Below the pieces are notes generated by a model, which was not told the DNA's origin, searched no databases, and was given only the letters and a program-made list of their open reading frames with translations. A stretch of DNA of 64,000 bases, from NCBI RefSeq assembly GCF_002915175.1, contig NZ_NXEJ01000007.1, forward strand, positions 124,285-188,284. Reading direction: 5' to 3'. The number at the start of each line of letters is the position of its first letter. The stretch's first letter is position 1. Origin of the DNA: Agrobacterium rosae. GTDB taxonomy: Bacteria > Pseudomonadota > Alphaproteobacteria > Rhizobiales > Rhizobiaceae. The position numbers and the translations under genes were made by a program. Positions 26,662 to 34,461 of the stretch are shown one piece after another.

Positions 26662-28509
26662 TTATTCAAGCACGTAGGTTCCCGGTGCGTCGCAAAGCGG
26701 TGTCAGAGCGCCGTCACCGGGAATGCGGGCGGCGACCTTGCGCTTGTCGATGCCTTTGATCCACTTCTGCCAGTGCGGCCACCACGAGCCCTTATGCTCC
26801 GTCGCTGTTTTTTGCCAATTTTCAAAGTCACCACCCGGCGACGCGCCCGTCCAATACTTGTATTTCTCCATCTCTGGCGGGTTGACGACGCCTGCGATGT
26901 GGCCGGACGCGCTGAGCACGAATTCCACCGGGCCGCCGAAACAGGAAGCCCCGGTGAAGACGGATTTTGCGGGCGCGATATGGTCTTCGCGGGTGGCGAG
27001 ATCGTAGACGGGAATGTCGATGTCCTTCAGGTTCAGGACCTTTCCGGCGACTTTCATGCGTCCCTCGGACAGATTGTTCTCCAGATAACAATTGCTCAGA
27101 TAAAACGAATGGTTGGCGGCGGCAACCCGCGTCGAATCGGAGTTCCAGTAGAGCAGGTCGAAAGGCGGCGGTTGGGCGCCGCGCAAATAATTATCCACCA
27201 CATAGGGCCAGATGAGATCGGAGGCACGCAGCATGTTGAAGACGCTGGCCATGACCGCGCCATCCAGATACCCCACCGCCTTCATATGCCTGTCCAGTGC
27301 CGCCAATTGCTGTTCGTCTATGAAAACCTTCAGGTCGCCCGCATGAGTGAAATCTGTCTGTGCGGCAAGCAGCGTGGCGGAACGGATGCGGCGGTTTTTC
27401 TCCTGCGCATGCAAAGCGAGCGTGGAGGCCAGCAGCGTACCGCCGATGCAGTAGCCGATGGCATTCACATTGCCTTCGCCGGTTGCCTGTTCGATGGCAT
27501 CGAGTGCGAAATCGATTCCCTCTCGCGTATAATTCTCCCAACCTTTTTCGGCGTGGCGCGCATCGGGGTTGATCCATGAGATCATGAAAACGCTGTGGCC
27601 CTGATCGACACACCATTTGACGAAGGATTTGCGGGCATTGAGATCGAGAATGTAGAACTTGTTGATCCACGGCGGGATGATCAAAAGCGGCCTCTTCAAC
27701 ACCTTTTCCGTAGAAGGCGCATATTGAATGATCTCGCACAGGTCGCTGCGGGCAATGACCTTGCCGGGGGTCACGGCAATGTTCTGGCCGATGACGAATG
27801 AGCTATAATCCGTCTGGCGCAGTTTGATATTGCCGTTGCCCGCCGCCATGTCCTCGGCCAGTTGCGCCATGCCCTTGACCAGATTGGCACCGCTGGTTGC
27901 TACGGTCTCGCGAAAGACCTGCGGGTTGGTGAAGGCGAAGTTGGCGGGCGAAATGGCCTCTGTGACCTGGCGCATATAAAACCGGGCTTTCTGGCGCGTC
28001 TTTTCGTCCAGCCCGTCCGCTTCCGTAACCATGCGGTCTGCCCAGCCAGCGGTGGCGAAATAGACTTTCTGCAGAAAATCGAAGAACGGATTTTCCTGCC
28101 AGTCGGCATCGGCAAAGCGCTTGTCCTTGCGCCTCGTTTCGGGTTGTTCCGCTGTCTTTTCAGCCTCGCCGGAATATTGCGCCATCGATTTCTGCCAGAT
28201 ATCGAAATAGCTGGACAGCAGATGGGTCTGCGCCTCCACGGAGCGCTTCGGTTCCGCCATCCAGTACTCTGCGACATCGGACAGCGTCTGAAACAGGTCG
28301 CTCATGGGGCTGGCGCTGTTGTGCGGAATTTCACCTCGCTCTCGCGGGGCAATCCATTCGGATGCCGCTTTGCCGAGGTTTTCCAGCGCCTTGGCGACAT
28401 TCATGGCGAAGGCTTGCGGATCACGCAGAATGTAGGCGTCGGCTGATTTGGGATCGAAACCATCAGGCTTCTCCTCCTCGTCTTTCACTTCGCCTTGCCT
28501 GCCTGCCAT
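26662..28509 (-). CDS. phaC: Class I poly(3-hydroxyalkanoate) synthase
   Basis: PhaC polymerises 3-hydroxybutyryl-CoA into storage granules. The 615-residue length and single-subunit type mark class I. The lipase-like box with the nucleophilic cysteine is GYCIGGTLLASTLALHAQ near residue 355. The charge relay aspartate lies in ATREDHIAPAKS and the histidine in SGHIAGVVNPPEMEKYKYW. PPWINKFYILDLNARKS is a strong class I signature. The N-terminus (to about residue 30) is acidic. It heads the sfsA-map-radC run, with the next gene 26 bases away. Confidence 0.95.
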   Translation of the reverse strand: MAGRQGEVKDEEEKPDGFDPKSADAYILRDPQAFAMNVAKALENLGKAASEWIAPRERGEIPHNSASPMSDLFQTLSDVAEYWMAEPKRSVEAQTHLLSSYFDIWQKSMAQYSGEAEKTAEQPETRRKDKRFADADWQENPFFDFLQKVYFATAGWADRMVTEADGLDEKTRQKARFYMRQVTEAISPANFAFTNPQVFRETVATSGANLVKGMAQLAEDMAAGNGNIKLRQTDYSSFVIGQNIAVTPGKVIARSDLCEIIQYAPSTEKVLKRPLLIIPPWINKFYILDLNARKSFVKWCVDQGHSVFMISWINPDARHAEKGWENYTREGIDFALDAIEQATGEGNVNAIGYCIGGTLLASTLALHAQEKNRRIRSATLLAAQTDFTHAGDLKVFIDEQQLAALDRHMKAVGYLDGAVMASVFNMLRASDLIWPYVVDNYLRGAQPPPFDLLYWNSDSTRVAAANHSFYLSNCYLENNLSEGRMKVAGKVLNLKDIDIPVYDLATREDHIAPAKSVFTGASCFGGPVEFVLSASGHIAGVVNPPEMEKYKYWTGASPGGDFENWQKTATEHKGSWWPHWQKWIKGIDKRKVAARIPGDGALTPLCDAPGTYVLE

Positions 28510-28634
28510 CCATTATTCTCCAGCGCATTTTTGGTTTGCACATCCTGCATGAAAACGAATACAAGTTCCAGCAGGGCGAACGCCGCAGATGTGGCGTATG
28601 ATATTTGATAATACCTTATGGACGGGACATTGAA

Positions 28635-29036
28635 ATGGGCGAGCATATGCAAAGCGTAAGAGCTGCAACTGTCGTGGCGGTTTGCGGCATGCTTTTACCG
28701 CTGCTTGCCGCATGCAAGTCTCCAGAGCCGATCGTCGCGCCTGCTTACATGCAGCGCCCGAAAGCGCAGGTGGTTGGACCGCAGCCGGTTGATGCATCTC
28801 CCGTTTCTCAAAAGCGTGACACAGGAACCTATCCGACCTTTGCCAAGCCCATGACCGCTGCCTTGCCGCAGATGGAAAAAGAAGAGGCCGTGACCATGGA
28901 AGAAACCATGACACGGCTGGGCAACGCCCGCCGCAGGGGGCAGATTTCTGAAAAAGAATACAACCGTCAGGTTGCCGAACTGCGTGCGCTTTACGAGCAG
29001 CAAAAGCCCACTGCCACACCTGCGGCGTCGCAGTAA
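28635..29036 (+). CDS. Putative lipoprotein with a SHOCT-like C-terminus
   Basis: A 133-residue protein whose N-terminus ends in a lipobox (LLPLLAAC, Cys at about residue 27), suggesting a lipid-anchored envelope protein. The middle is proline- and glutamine-rich. The C-terminal helix pair (RLGNARRRGQISEKEYNRQV) resembles a SHOCT domain, an oligomerisation motif seen at the end of many bacterial proteins. The start could be 28635 or the ATG at 28647; both retain the lipobox. It is divergent from phaC. Function is unknown. Confidence 0.75.
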   Translation: MGEHMQSVRAATVVAVCGMLLPLLAACKSPEPIVAPAYMQRPKAQVVGPQPVDASPVSQKRDTGTYPTFAKPMTAALPQMEKEEAVTMEETMTRLGNARRRGQISEKEYNRQVAELRALYEQQKPTATPAASQ

Positions 29037-29189
29037 TTCTGCTGTTTAAAGAAGTGTGAGTTATCGGGTTTGATTTTTACGCATTCCCGAAACAAGGCGA
29101 TTACCGCGTTCCTTAAGCCCATATAGGCAGTTTAGCGCTATAGTCTCAGCCAAGCGACGCCGAAGACGTCGCAGGCCAGGGGGCGTAAA

Positions 29190-29294
29190 ATGAAGTGTCT
29201 CTTTATCTGTTTGATCGTTGCTGTTTCGGTTTTCCAACCCGTACAGGCCAAGGCACCATCCGTGCTGGGCAACTACACCAGCCACATGCGCTGA
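29190..29294 (+). CDS. Putative 34-residue secreted peptide
   Basis: AGGGGGC lies just upstream of an ATG that opens a 34-codon ORF. The first 20 residues form a textbook signal peptide (MKCLFICLIVAVSVFQPVQA), leaving a 14-residue mature peptide, KAPSVLGNYTSHMR. It lies in the 469-base gap between the lipoprotein gene and acpXL, in no apparent operon. Such a short ORF could arise by chance, but ribosome site and signal sequence together support it. Confidence 0.45.
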   Translation: MKCLFICLIVAVSVFQPVQAKAPSVLGNYTSHMR

Positions 29295-29438
29295 TCAGTC
29301 ATTTTCCGTAACGTCGGCAGCACGTCCAGATCGCCTGCGGTGATGTGGCGATGTCGAAGGCTAAGAGGCGCGGGCGGCATTTGGTTGCTGTTTAGGCAAC
29401 ACTTTGCGCTGAAAATTCAATGATCCTTCACGAAAGCA

Positions 29439-29484
29439 TTGGCTTTTTTGCCCAACTTGCCTATGTGGTGCCTCATACATTAAA
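29439..29484 (+). promoter_or_regulatory. Candidate promoter region for the acpXL operon
   Basis: Two overlapping sigma-70-like arrangements are visible: TTGGCT-17-TATGTG and TTGCCT-16-ATTAAA. The second would place the transcription start almost on the ribosome site, so the first is more plausible. Neither is near-perfect. Confidence 0.35.
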
Positions 29485-29505
29485 GACACACGAAGGATTA
29501 TGGGC

Positions 29506-29784
29506 GTGACAGCTACATTCGACAAGGTTGCAGACATTATCGCTGATACCAGCGAAATCGATCGCGAAACCATTACGCCGGAAAGCCACACGATCGACGA
29601 TCTGGGCATCGACAGCCTCGACTTCCTCGATATCGTTTTCGCGATCGACAAGGAATTCGGCATCAAGATTCCGCTGGAACAGTGGACCCAGGAAGTCAAC
29701 GAAGGCAAGGTTTCGACCGAGGAATATTTCGTTCTCAAGAACCTTTGCGCCAAGATTGACGAGCTGAAGGCCGCTAAGGGCTGA
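29506..29784 (+). CDS. acpXL: Acyl carrier protein AcpXL for very-long-chain fatty acids
   Basis: AcpXL carries the C28 hydroxylated acyl chain made for lipid A in rhizobia. The phosphopantetheine serine is in [18 protein letters not shown] (about residue 37). The sequence, including [19 protein letters not shown] and the [15 protein letters not shown] end, is the AcpXL type and not housekeeping AcpP. GTG at 29506 gives 92 residues beginning [12 protein letters not shown], with GAAGGA 8 bases upstream; the ATG two codons earlier sits too close to it. First gene of the long-chain lipid A cluster. Confidence 0.95.
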   Translation: MTATFDKVADIIADTSEIDRETITPESHTIDDLGIDSLDFLDIVFAIDKEFGIKIPLEQWTQEVNEGKVSTEEYFVLKNLCAKIDELKAAKG

Positions 29785-29820
29785 TTGTTCGATAGCGAGT
29801 GGCGGCCATGCTGTGCTGCC

Positions 29821-29935
29821 TTCATTCCTGTGCTTGTCACAGGAATCCAGTCAGCCCGAGGCCTTGAGCTGAAAAAACTCTTCCGTCGCGCAGACGCGCG
29901 ACGACTGGATTCCTGTGACGAGCACAGGAATGAGG
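29821..29935. repeat. Palindromic intergenic repeat, family A, copy 2
   Basis: The outer arms are inverted copies of each other (TTCATTCCTGTGCTTGTCAC opposite GTGACGAGCACAGGAATGAG), each containing its own ATTCCTGTG/CACAGGAAT hairpin. The inside keeps CCAGTCAGCCCGAGGCCTTG and the CGTCGCGCAGACGCGCGACG core hairpin. It lies inside the lipid A operon, 37 bases after acpXL and 61 bases before the FabZ-like gene. Confidence 0.9.
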
Positions 29936-29995
29936 GAAGCCGGCCTTGTCGGCATCGCCATCCTATTGCGCGCACCAAACATTTACGGACGGAAC

Positions 29996-30475
29996 ATGCT
30001 TCTAGAATATTTCCAGATGGTGGACCGTATCGAGTCCATCGACAGATCCGCTCGCATTTTGAAGGCACGCTCGGTCGTGCCGGATAAAAGCCCGGTTTTC
30101 GAAGGGCATTTTCCCGGCATGCCGCTGGTTCCCGGTGTTCTTCTGATCGAGACAATGGCGCAGGTGTCCGGCATGCTGGTTCTGGCGATGACCAATTTTG
30201 CAGCCATGCCGTTCCTCATGACCGTCGATGGGGCGAAGATGCGGACATTCGTCGAGCCGAATGCCGTTCTCGATATCGAAGCATTTTTGGAGCATGACGG
30301 TTCTGGCTTTGCCGTGACCAAGGCGAAGATTACCTCTGATGGCAAGAAGGTGTGCGATGCGCAGTTGAAACTGCGGACCATGCCGTTTTCGGAAATTCCG
30401 CTCGGACCGATTGTCAAGAAGCGGGCCGAAGAAGTCGGACTGATGGCGGCGATTGCTGCGGATACGTCGGTTTAA
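29996..30475 (+). CDS. fabZXL: FabZ-like 3-hydroxyacyl-ACP dehydratase of the VLCFA cluster
   Basis: A 159-residue hot-dog-fold dehydratase. The catalytic histidine and glutamate lie in FEGHFPGMPLVPGVLLIETMAQ at about residues 36-57, as in FabZ. It should dehydrate AcpXL-bound 3-hydroxyacyl chains during C28 elongation. The ATG at 29996 follows ACGGACGGA; an upstream ATG at 29915 lies in repeat sequence. It belongs to the rhizobial acpXL-fabZ-fabF2-fabF1-adh2-lpxXL order, but is flanked on both sides by palindromic repeats. Confidence 0.92.
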   Translation: MLLEYFQMVDRIESIDRSARILKARSVVPDKSPVFEGHFPGMPLVPGVLLIETMAQVSGMLVLAMTNFAAMPFLMTVDGAKMRTFVEPNAVLDIEAFLEHDGSGFAVTKAKITSDGKKVCDAQLKLRTMPFSEIPLGPIVKKRAEEVGLMAAIAADTSV

Positions 30476-30499
30476 GCCGTCGAGATTCATGAGTGCGTG

Positions 30500-30684
30500 A
30501 TGGTGGGTGTGGCTTACCCCCCTCTGTCCTGCCGGACATCTCCCCCACAGGTGGGGAGATCGACTCGTTGAGACCTCTCGCGCATCTCTAAGGTTGCGGG
30601 TGGAGGGGGCTAAGCGCCCAGCCAATCTCCCTCCTTGTGGGGGAGATGTCCGGCAGGGCAGAGGGGGTAAGCCACACCCACCAT
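30500..30684. repeat. Long palindromic repeat, family C (RIME-like)
   Basis: The outer 48 bases are almost perfectly inverted (ATGGTGGGTGTGGCTTAC opposite GTAAGCCACACCCACCAT), enclosing TGCCGGACATCTCCCCCAC and its mirror GTGGGGGAGATGTCCGGCA, with a central stretch of about 90 bases. This looks like the rhizobial intergenic mosaic elements (RIMEs), an identification from memory. It sits between the FabZ-like gene and fabF2XL and carries no convincing ORF. Confidence 0.85.
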
Positions 30685-30690
30685 CGTACC

Positions 30691-30885
30691 ATGAGCGAAA
30701 AGCCCCGTTTTTTCCCATGGACCTCTGAAAATCCATGCATTCCGCAGGCTGTTTGGGCCTTCGCCATTGCAAAGCCGCATCGTGAGCATTATTCCGCATG
30801 GCACATACGGTCATTGGACCGCTTTAAAAAGCTGGCCTGCTTCATCATGGGCAAGCGACGAAGGATGACGGATTATGAAGTCTGA
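30691..30885 (+). CDS. Doubtful 64-codon ORF between fabZXL and fabF2XL
   Basis: An ATG just after repeat C opens a frame starting MSEKPRFFPWTSENPCIPQA and ending in MGKRRRMTDYEV, overlapping the fabF2XL start by 11 bases in another frame. The sequence is not low-complexity and could couple translation to fabF2XL. There is no ribosome site before the ATG and I recognise no family, so it may be non-coding spacer. Confidence 0.2.
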   Translation: MSEKPRFFPWTSENPCIPQAVWAFAIAKPHREHYSAWHIRSLDRFKKLACFIMGKRRRMTDYEV

Positions 30886-32068
30886 CAATGATGTGGTGAT
30901 TACCGGGGTTGGTATCGTGACCTGTCATGGTGTTGGTATCGACGCCCATATTGCGCTGCTGTCGGCAAGCTCTGCGCCTGACGCGATTGTCGAGACGGAA
31001 AAGTTTGCGCCCTATCCGATCCATCCGCTGCCGGACATTGACTGGTCGAACCAGATTGGCCGCAAGGATCAGCGCCAGATGGAAAACTGGCAGCGCCTTG
31101 GTGTATTCGCTGCGGGTCTGGCACTTGATGATGCCGGTCTGAAGGAAGACGCGGAAGCCTGCGGCACCATGGACATGATCGTGGCTGCCGGTGGTGGCGA
31201 GCGTGACATCAATGTCGACACGCTGATCGTGGACGAAGGGCTGAAGCGTAACGACCGCGAAGTCATGCTCAACGAAAAGCTGACGACCGAGCTTCGCCCG
31301 ACACTGTTCCTTGCCCAGCTTTCCAACCTCATGGCTGGTAATATTTCAATCGTCCACAAGGTGACCGGTTCGTCGCGCACCTTCATGGGTGAAGAGGCGG
31401 CAGGTATTTCCGCGGTTGAGACGGCATTTTACCGTATTCGCTCCGGCGAATCGAGCCATGCGCTCGTGGGTGGTGCGTTTGCCGCGGAGCGGCCTGATAT
31501 GACGCTGCTGTTCGAAGCCATCGGCGCACATGCGCAGGGTGAGTGGCAGCCGCTGTGGTCGCGCGCAGACGGTGAGGGCGGTGGCATGGTCACCGGCTCT
31601 GTCGGCGCATTCCTCGTGCTGGAATCCCGCAAGCGTGCTGAAGCGCGTGGCGCAAAGATTTATGCCCGCATTGACGCCATCGAGGGTGATCGCGGCGCAC
31701 GTCAAGACGGCAAGTTTGAGCAGAGACTGGAGCGACTTCTGGCCCCGGCCAATGATTCGGCTGAAACGGTCATTTTCTCTGGCGCTAGCGGATATGACGC
31801 CGTGACCGTTCGTGAGAAGGATGTGCTTCAAAAGGCGCTGCCGAAGGCCGTCCTTCGCGGCTTCAGCGGTGTGACCGGCCATGGGCTGGAGGCGCAGTTT
31901 CCGTTGGGCCTTGCGCTGGCGGCACTTGCGCTGAATGGCAATGCGAAAGTTCCGGCATTCGACAGTTCTGCTGAAAAGCCAATGACGTCAGCTGCCTCAC
32001 AGGTGGTTGTGACGACGGTTGGCCATGTGCGTGGCGAAGGTGTCGCCGTGCTTTCCAATGACGCTTGA
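30875..32068 (+). CDS. fabF2XL: Ketosynthase-like protein lacking the active-site cysteine (FabF2XL)
   Basis: This 397-residue protein has the beta-ketoacyl-ACP synthase fold but not the catalytic set. Where active enzymes have T-A-C-A/S-G it reads HKVTGSSRTFMGEEAAGIS, without cysteine, and the first active-site histidine block (NAHGTST) is replaced by FSGASGYD. The last histidine remains in GVTGHGLEAQF. This pattern matches chain-length-factor partners of type II polyketide synthases. It is followed after 12 bases by the intact FabF1XL, suggesting a heterodimer. The AAGGA ribosome site precedes ATG 30875. The symbol follows the rhizobial cluster order. Confidence 0.9.
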   Translation: MKSDNDVVITGVGIVTCHGVGIDAHIALLSASSAPDAIVETEKFAPYPIHPLPDIDWSNQIGRKDQRQMENWQRLGVFAAGLALDDAGLKEDAEACGTMDMIVAAGGGERDINVDTLIVDEGLKRNDREVMLNEKLTTELRPTLFLAQLSNLMAGNISIVHKVTGSSRTFMGEEAAGISAVETAFYRIRSGESSHALVGGAFAAERPDMTLLFEAIGAHAQGEWQPLWSRADGEGGGMVTGSVGAFLVLESRKRAEARGAKIYARIDAIEGDRGARQDGKFEQRLERLLAPANDSAETVIFSGASGYDAVTVREKDVLQKALPKAVLRGFSGVTGHGLEAQFPLGLALAALALNGNAKVPAFDSSAEKPMTSAASQVVVTTVGHVRGEGVAVLSNDA

Positions 32069-32080
32069 GGAGTAGACACC

Positions 32081-33367
32081 ATGGCATCCAGCACATTCAA
32101 GGATCACCTCGGTCGCCCCATCGTTGCCGTTACCGGCATGGGCATTCTCACCTCGCTCGGCCAAGGGCTCAAGGACAATTGGGCGGCGTTGACCTCCGGC
32201 AAATCCGGTATTCACAAGATCACCCGTTTCCCTACCGACAATCTTTCCACCAAGATTTGCGGCACGGTGGATTTCATCGACATTCCAAAGCCAAACTCCG
32301 TCGAGCGGTCTTTTGCATTTGCCCGCGAAACCACGATCGAGGCTTTGGCGCAGGCTGGCATTTCGGGCGATTTCAACGGCCCGCTGTTTTTGGCTGCACC
32401 ACCGATCGAGCCGGAATGGAGCGCCCGTTTTGAGCTGGGCGACCGTTCTCCGCCTGCGGCAAAACCTGGCGATGCCTATGACCGCTTCATGGCCGCTCTG
32501 CGCGAGCGTCCAGATCCGGCCTTCCAGGAAGCTGCATTGTTCGGCGCGATCTCGGAGCGTCTCGCTGACCGTTTCGGTACGCGGGGCCTCCCGGTTACGT
32601 TGTCCACAGCCTGTGCGTCAGGTGCAACGGCGATCCAGCTTGGTGTCGAAGCCATTCGTCAGGGGCGCACGGACCGCGCCTTGACGGTTGCGACTGACGG
32701 TTCCGTTAGTGCCGAAGCGCTCATCCGCTTCTCGCTGCTGTCTGCACTCTCCACGCAGAACGAACCGCCGGAAAAGGCGTCCAAGCCGTTCAGCAAGGAT
32801 CGTGATGGCTTCGTGATTGCCGAAGGTGCAGCGACCCTGGTGCTGGAATCGCTTGAGGCTGCGGTTGCCCGTGGCGCAAAAATTCTGGGCATCATAAAGG
32901 GTGCTGGCGAAAAGGCCGATAGTTTCCATCGCACCCGCTCGTCGCCAGACGGCGGTCCTGCGATTGCGACCATTCGCGCAGCCCTTGCCGATGCGGGCGT
33001 GGCTGAAGGCGATATCAACTATATCAATGCCCACGGCACTTCGACGCCTGAAAATGACAAGATGGAATATGGCTCCATGCTCGCCGTGTTCGGTGAGGGG
33101 CTTAAATCCATTCCCGTCTCATCCAACAAGTCGATGATCGGTCATACGCTGACAGCAGCCGGTGCGGTGGAAGCGGTGTTTTCGCTGCAAACCATGCTGA
33201 CCGGTACGGTGCCGCCGACTATCAACTACACCAATCCCGATCCGACGATTGCGCTGGACGTGGTGCCGAATGTGAAGCGCGATGCGGATGTGACCGCCGT
33301 GCTTTCCAATTCCTTCGGCTTCGGCGGACAGAACGCAAGCCTTGTCATGACGCGGGAACCGGCTTAA
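32081..33367 (+). CDS. fabF1XL: Beta-ketoacyl-ACP synthase II of the VLCFA cluster (FabF1XL)
   Basis: This 428-residue condensing enzyme has the whole catalytic triad: cysteine in TLSTACASGATAIQ near residue 178, histidine in NYINAHGTSTPENDKME near 320, and histidine in SNKSMIGHTLTAAGAVEA near 357, plus the C-terminal SNSFGFGGQNASLV. It should elongate the AcpXL-bound chain toward C28 in the cytoplasm. It starts 12 bases after fabF2XL and is followed by adh2XL, consistent with one operon. Confidence 0.95.
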   Translation: MASSTFKDHLGRPIVAVTGMGILTSLGQGLKDNWAALTSGKSGIHKITRFPTDNLSTKICGTVDFIDIPKPNSVERSFAFARETTIEALAQAGISGDFNGPLFLAAPPIEPEWSARFELGDRSPPAAKPGDAYDRFMAALRERPDPAFQEAALFGAISERLADRFGTRGLPVTLSTACASGATAIQLGVEAIRQGRTDRALTVATDGSVSAEALIRFSLLSALSTQNEPPEKASKPFSKDRDGFVIAEGAATLVLESLEAAVARGAKILGIIKGAGEKADSFHRTRSSPDGGPAIATIRAALADAGVAEGDINYINAHGTSTPENDKMEYGSMLAVFGEGLKSIPVSSNKSMIGHTLTAAGAVEAVFSLQTMLTGTVPPTINYTNPDPTIALDVVPNVKRDADVTAVLSNSFGFGGQNASLVMTREPA

Positions 33368-33421
33368 TCGGTTCTCTTCCATCACAACAAAATAAACGCC
33401 TTCGGGCGAAGGACTACTATT

Positions 33422-34450
33422 ATGCGCGCCTTGCAACTCGTAGATGACCGTAAGCTTGAGAGAGTGGAATTGCCTGAACCGGAAGCGCCAGCGCCCGGTG
33501 AAGTGACACTTCGGGTCAAGGCCGTCGCGCTGAACCACATCGATGTCTGGGGCTGGCGCGGCATGGCATTTGCCAAGCGCAAGATGCCGCTGACCATCGG
33601 CGCGGAAGCGTCGGGTGTGGTCGAAGCCATCGGTCCTGGTGTCTCCAATGTCCTGCCGGGTCAGCTCGTGTCGATCTACGGCGCGCGTACCTGTGGTCGT
33701 TGCCACCACTGCGTGGCTGGCCGCGATAACCTGTGCGAAAATGTGGGCGGTGTTCACGGTTTCCATCTGGATGGTTTTGCGCAGGAAAAGATCAACATTC
33801 CCGCTCGCCAGCTCGTTCTCGCACCGCCGGGTATCGACGCGGTGGCTGCTGCTCTTGCCCCTGTAACCTTCGGCACCGTCGAGCATATGCTGTTCGACAA
33901 TGCGAAGCTTCAGCCCGGCGAAACGATTCTTATCCATGCGGGTGGTTCGGGCATCGGTTCTGCTGCCATTCAGCTTGCCAAGAAAATGGGCTGCACGGTC
34001 ATCACCACCGTCGGTTCCGATGATAAGATCGAGCGTGCCAAGGCATTGGGTGCCGATCACGTCATCAATTACCGCGTCGACCGTTTCGAAGGTGTGGTTC
34101 GCAAGCTGACGAAGAAGAAGGGCGTCGATGTCGTCTTTGAACATGTCGGCAAGGATACCTGGGCGGGTTCGATGTTCTGCCTGAAGCGTGGCGGACGCCT
34201 CGTCACCTGCGGCTCTACATCGGGCGTTTCGGCGGAAATAAACCTGATGATGCTGTTCCAGCAGCAGTTGAAGCTTCTCGGTTCCTTCGGTTGCCGTATG
34301 GAAAACATGGCAAATGCCATGCAGAAAATGGCGCGAGGCCTTGTGCATCCGGTCATCGATACCGAAGTAACCTTCGATACTATCGAGATGGCGCTGGAGC
34401 GGATGGAAAGCCGTCAGGTCTTCGGCAAAATCGTCCTGCGGATGGATTGA
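33422..34450 (+). CDS. adh2XL: Zinc-binding dehydrogenase of the VLCFA cluster
   Basis: A 342-residue medium-chain dehydrogenase. The structural-zinc cysteines are in ARTCGRCHHCVAGRDNLCEN near residue 83-102. The nucleotide-binding fold is HAGGSGIGSAAIQLAKKMG near 178. The N-terminal half is GroES-like. In this cluster the enzyme is thought to act as a ketoacyl or enoyl reductase for the long acyl chain; the exact reaction is inferred from context. It begins 54 bases after fabF1XL. Confidence 0.9.
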   Translation: MRALQLVDDRKLERVELPEPEAPAPGEVTLRVKAVALNHIDVWGWRGMAFAKRKMPLTIGAEASGVVEAIGPGVSNVLPGQLVSIYGARTCGRCHHCVAGRDNLCENVGGVHGFHLDGFAQEKINIPARQLVLAPPGIDAVAAALAPVTFGTVEHMLFDNAKLQPGETILIHAGGSGIGSAAIQLAKKMGCTVITTVGSDDKIERAKALGADHVINYRVDRFEGVVRKLTKKKGVDVVFEHVGKDTWAGSMFCLKRGGRLVTCGSTSGVSAEINLMMLFQQQLKLLGSFGCRMENMANAMQKMARGLVHPVIDTEVTFDTIEMALERMESRQVFGKIVLRMD

Positions 34451-34461
34451 TCCTTTTGAAA

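Noticed and set aside
30610-30804. Minus-strand short frame in repeat C
   Set aside because: It consists mostly of the palindromic repeat sequence and has no ribosome site.
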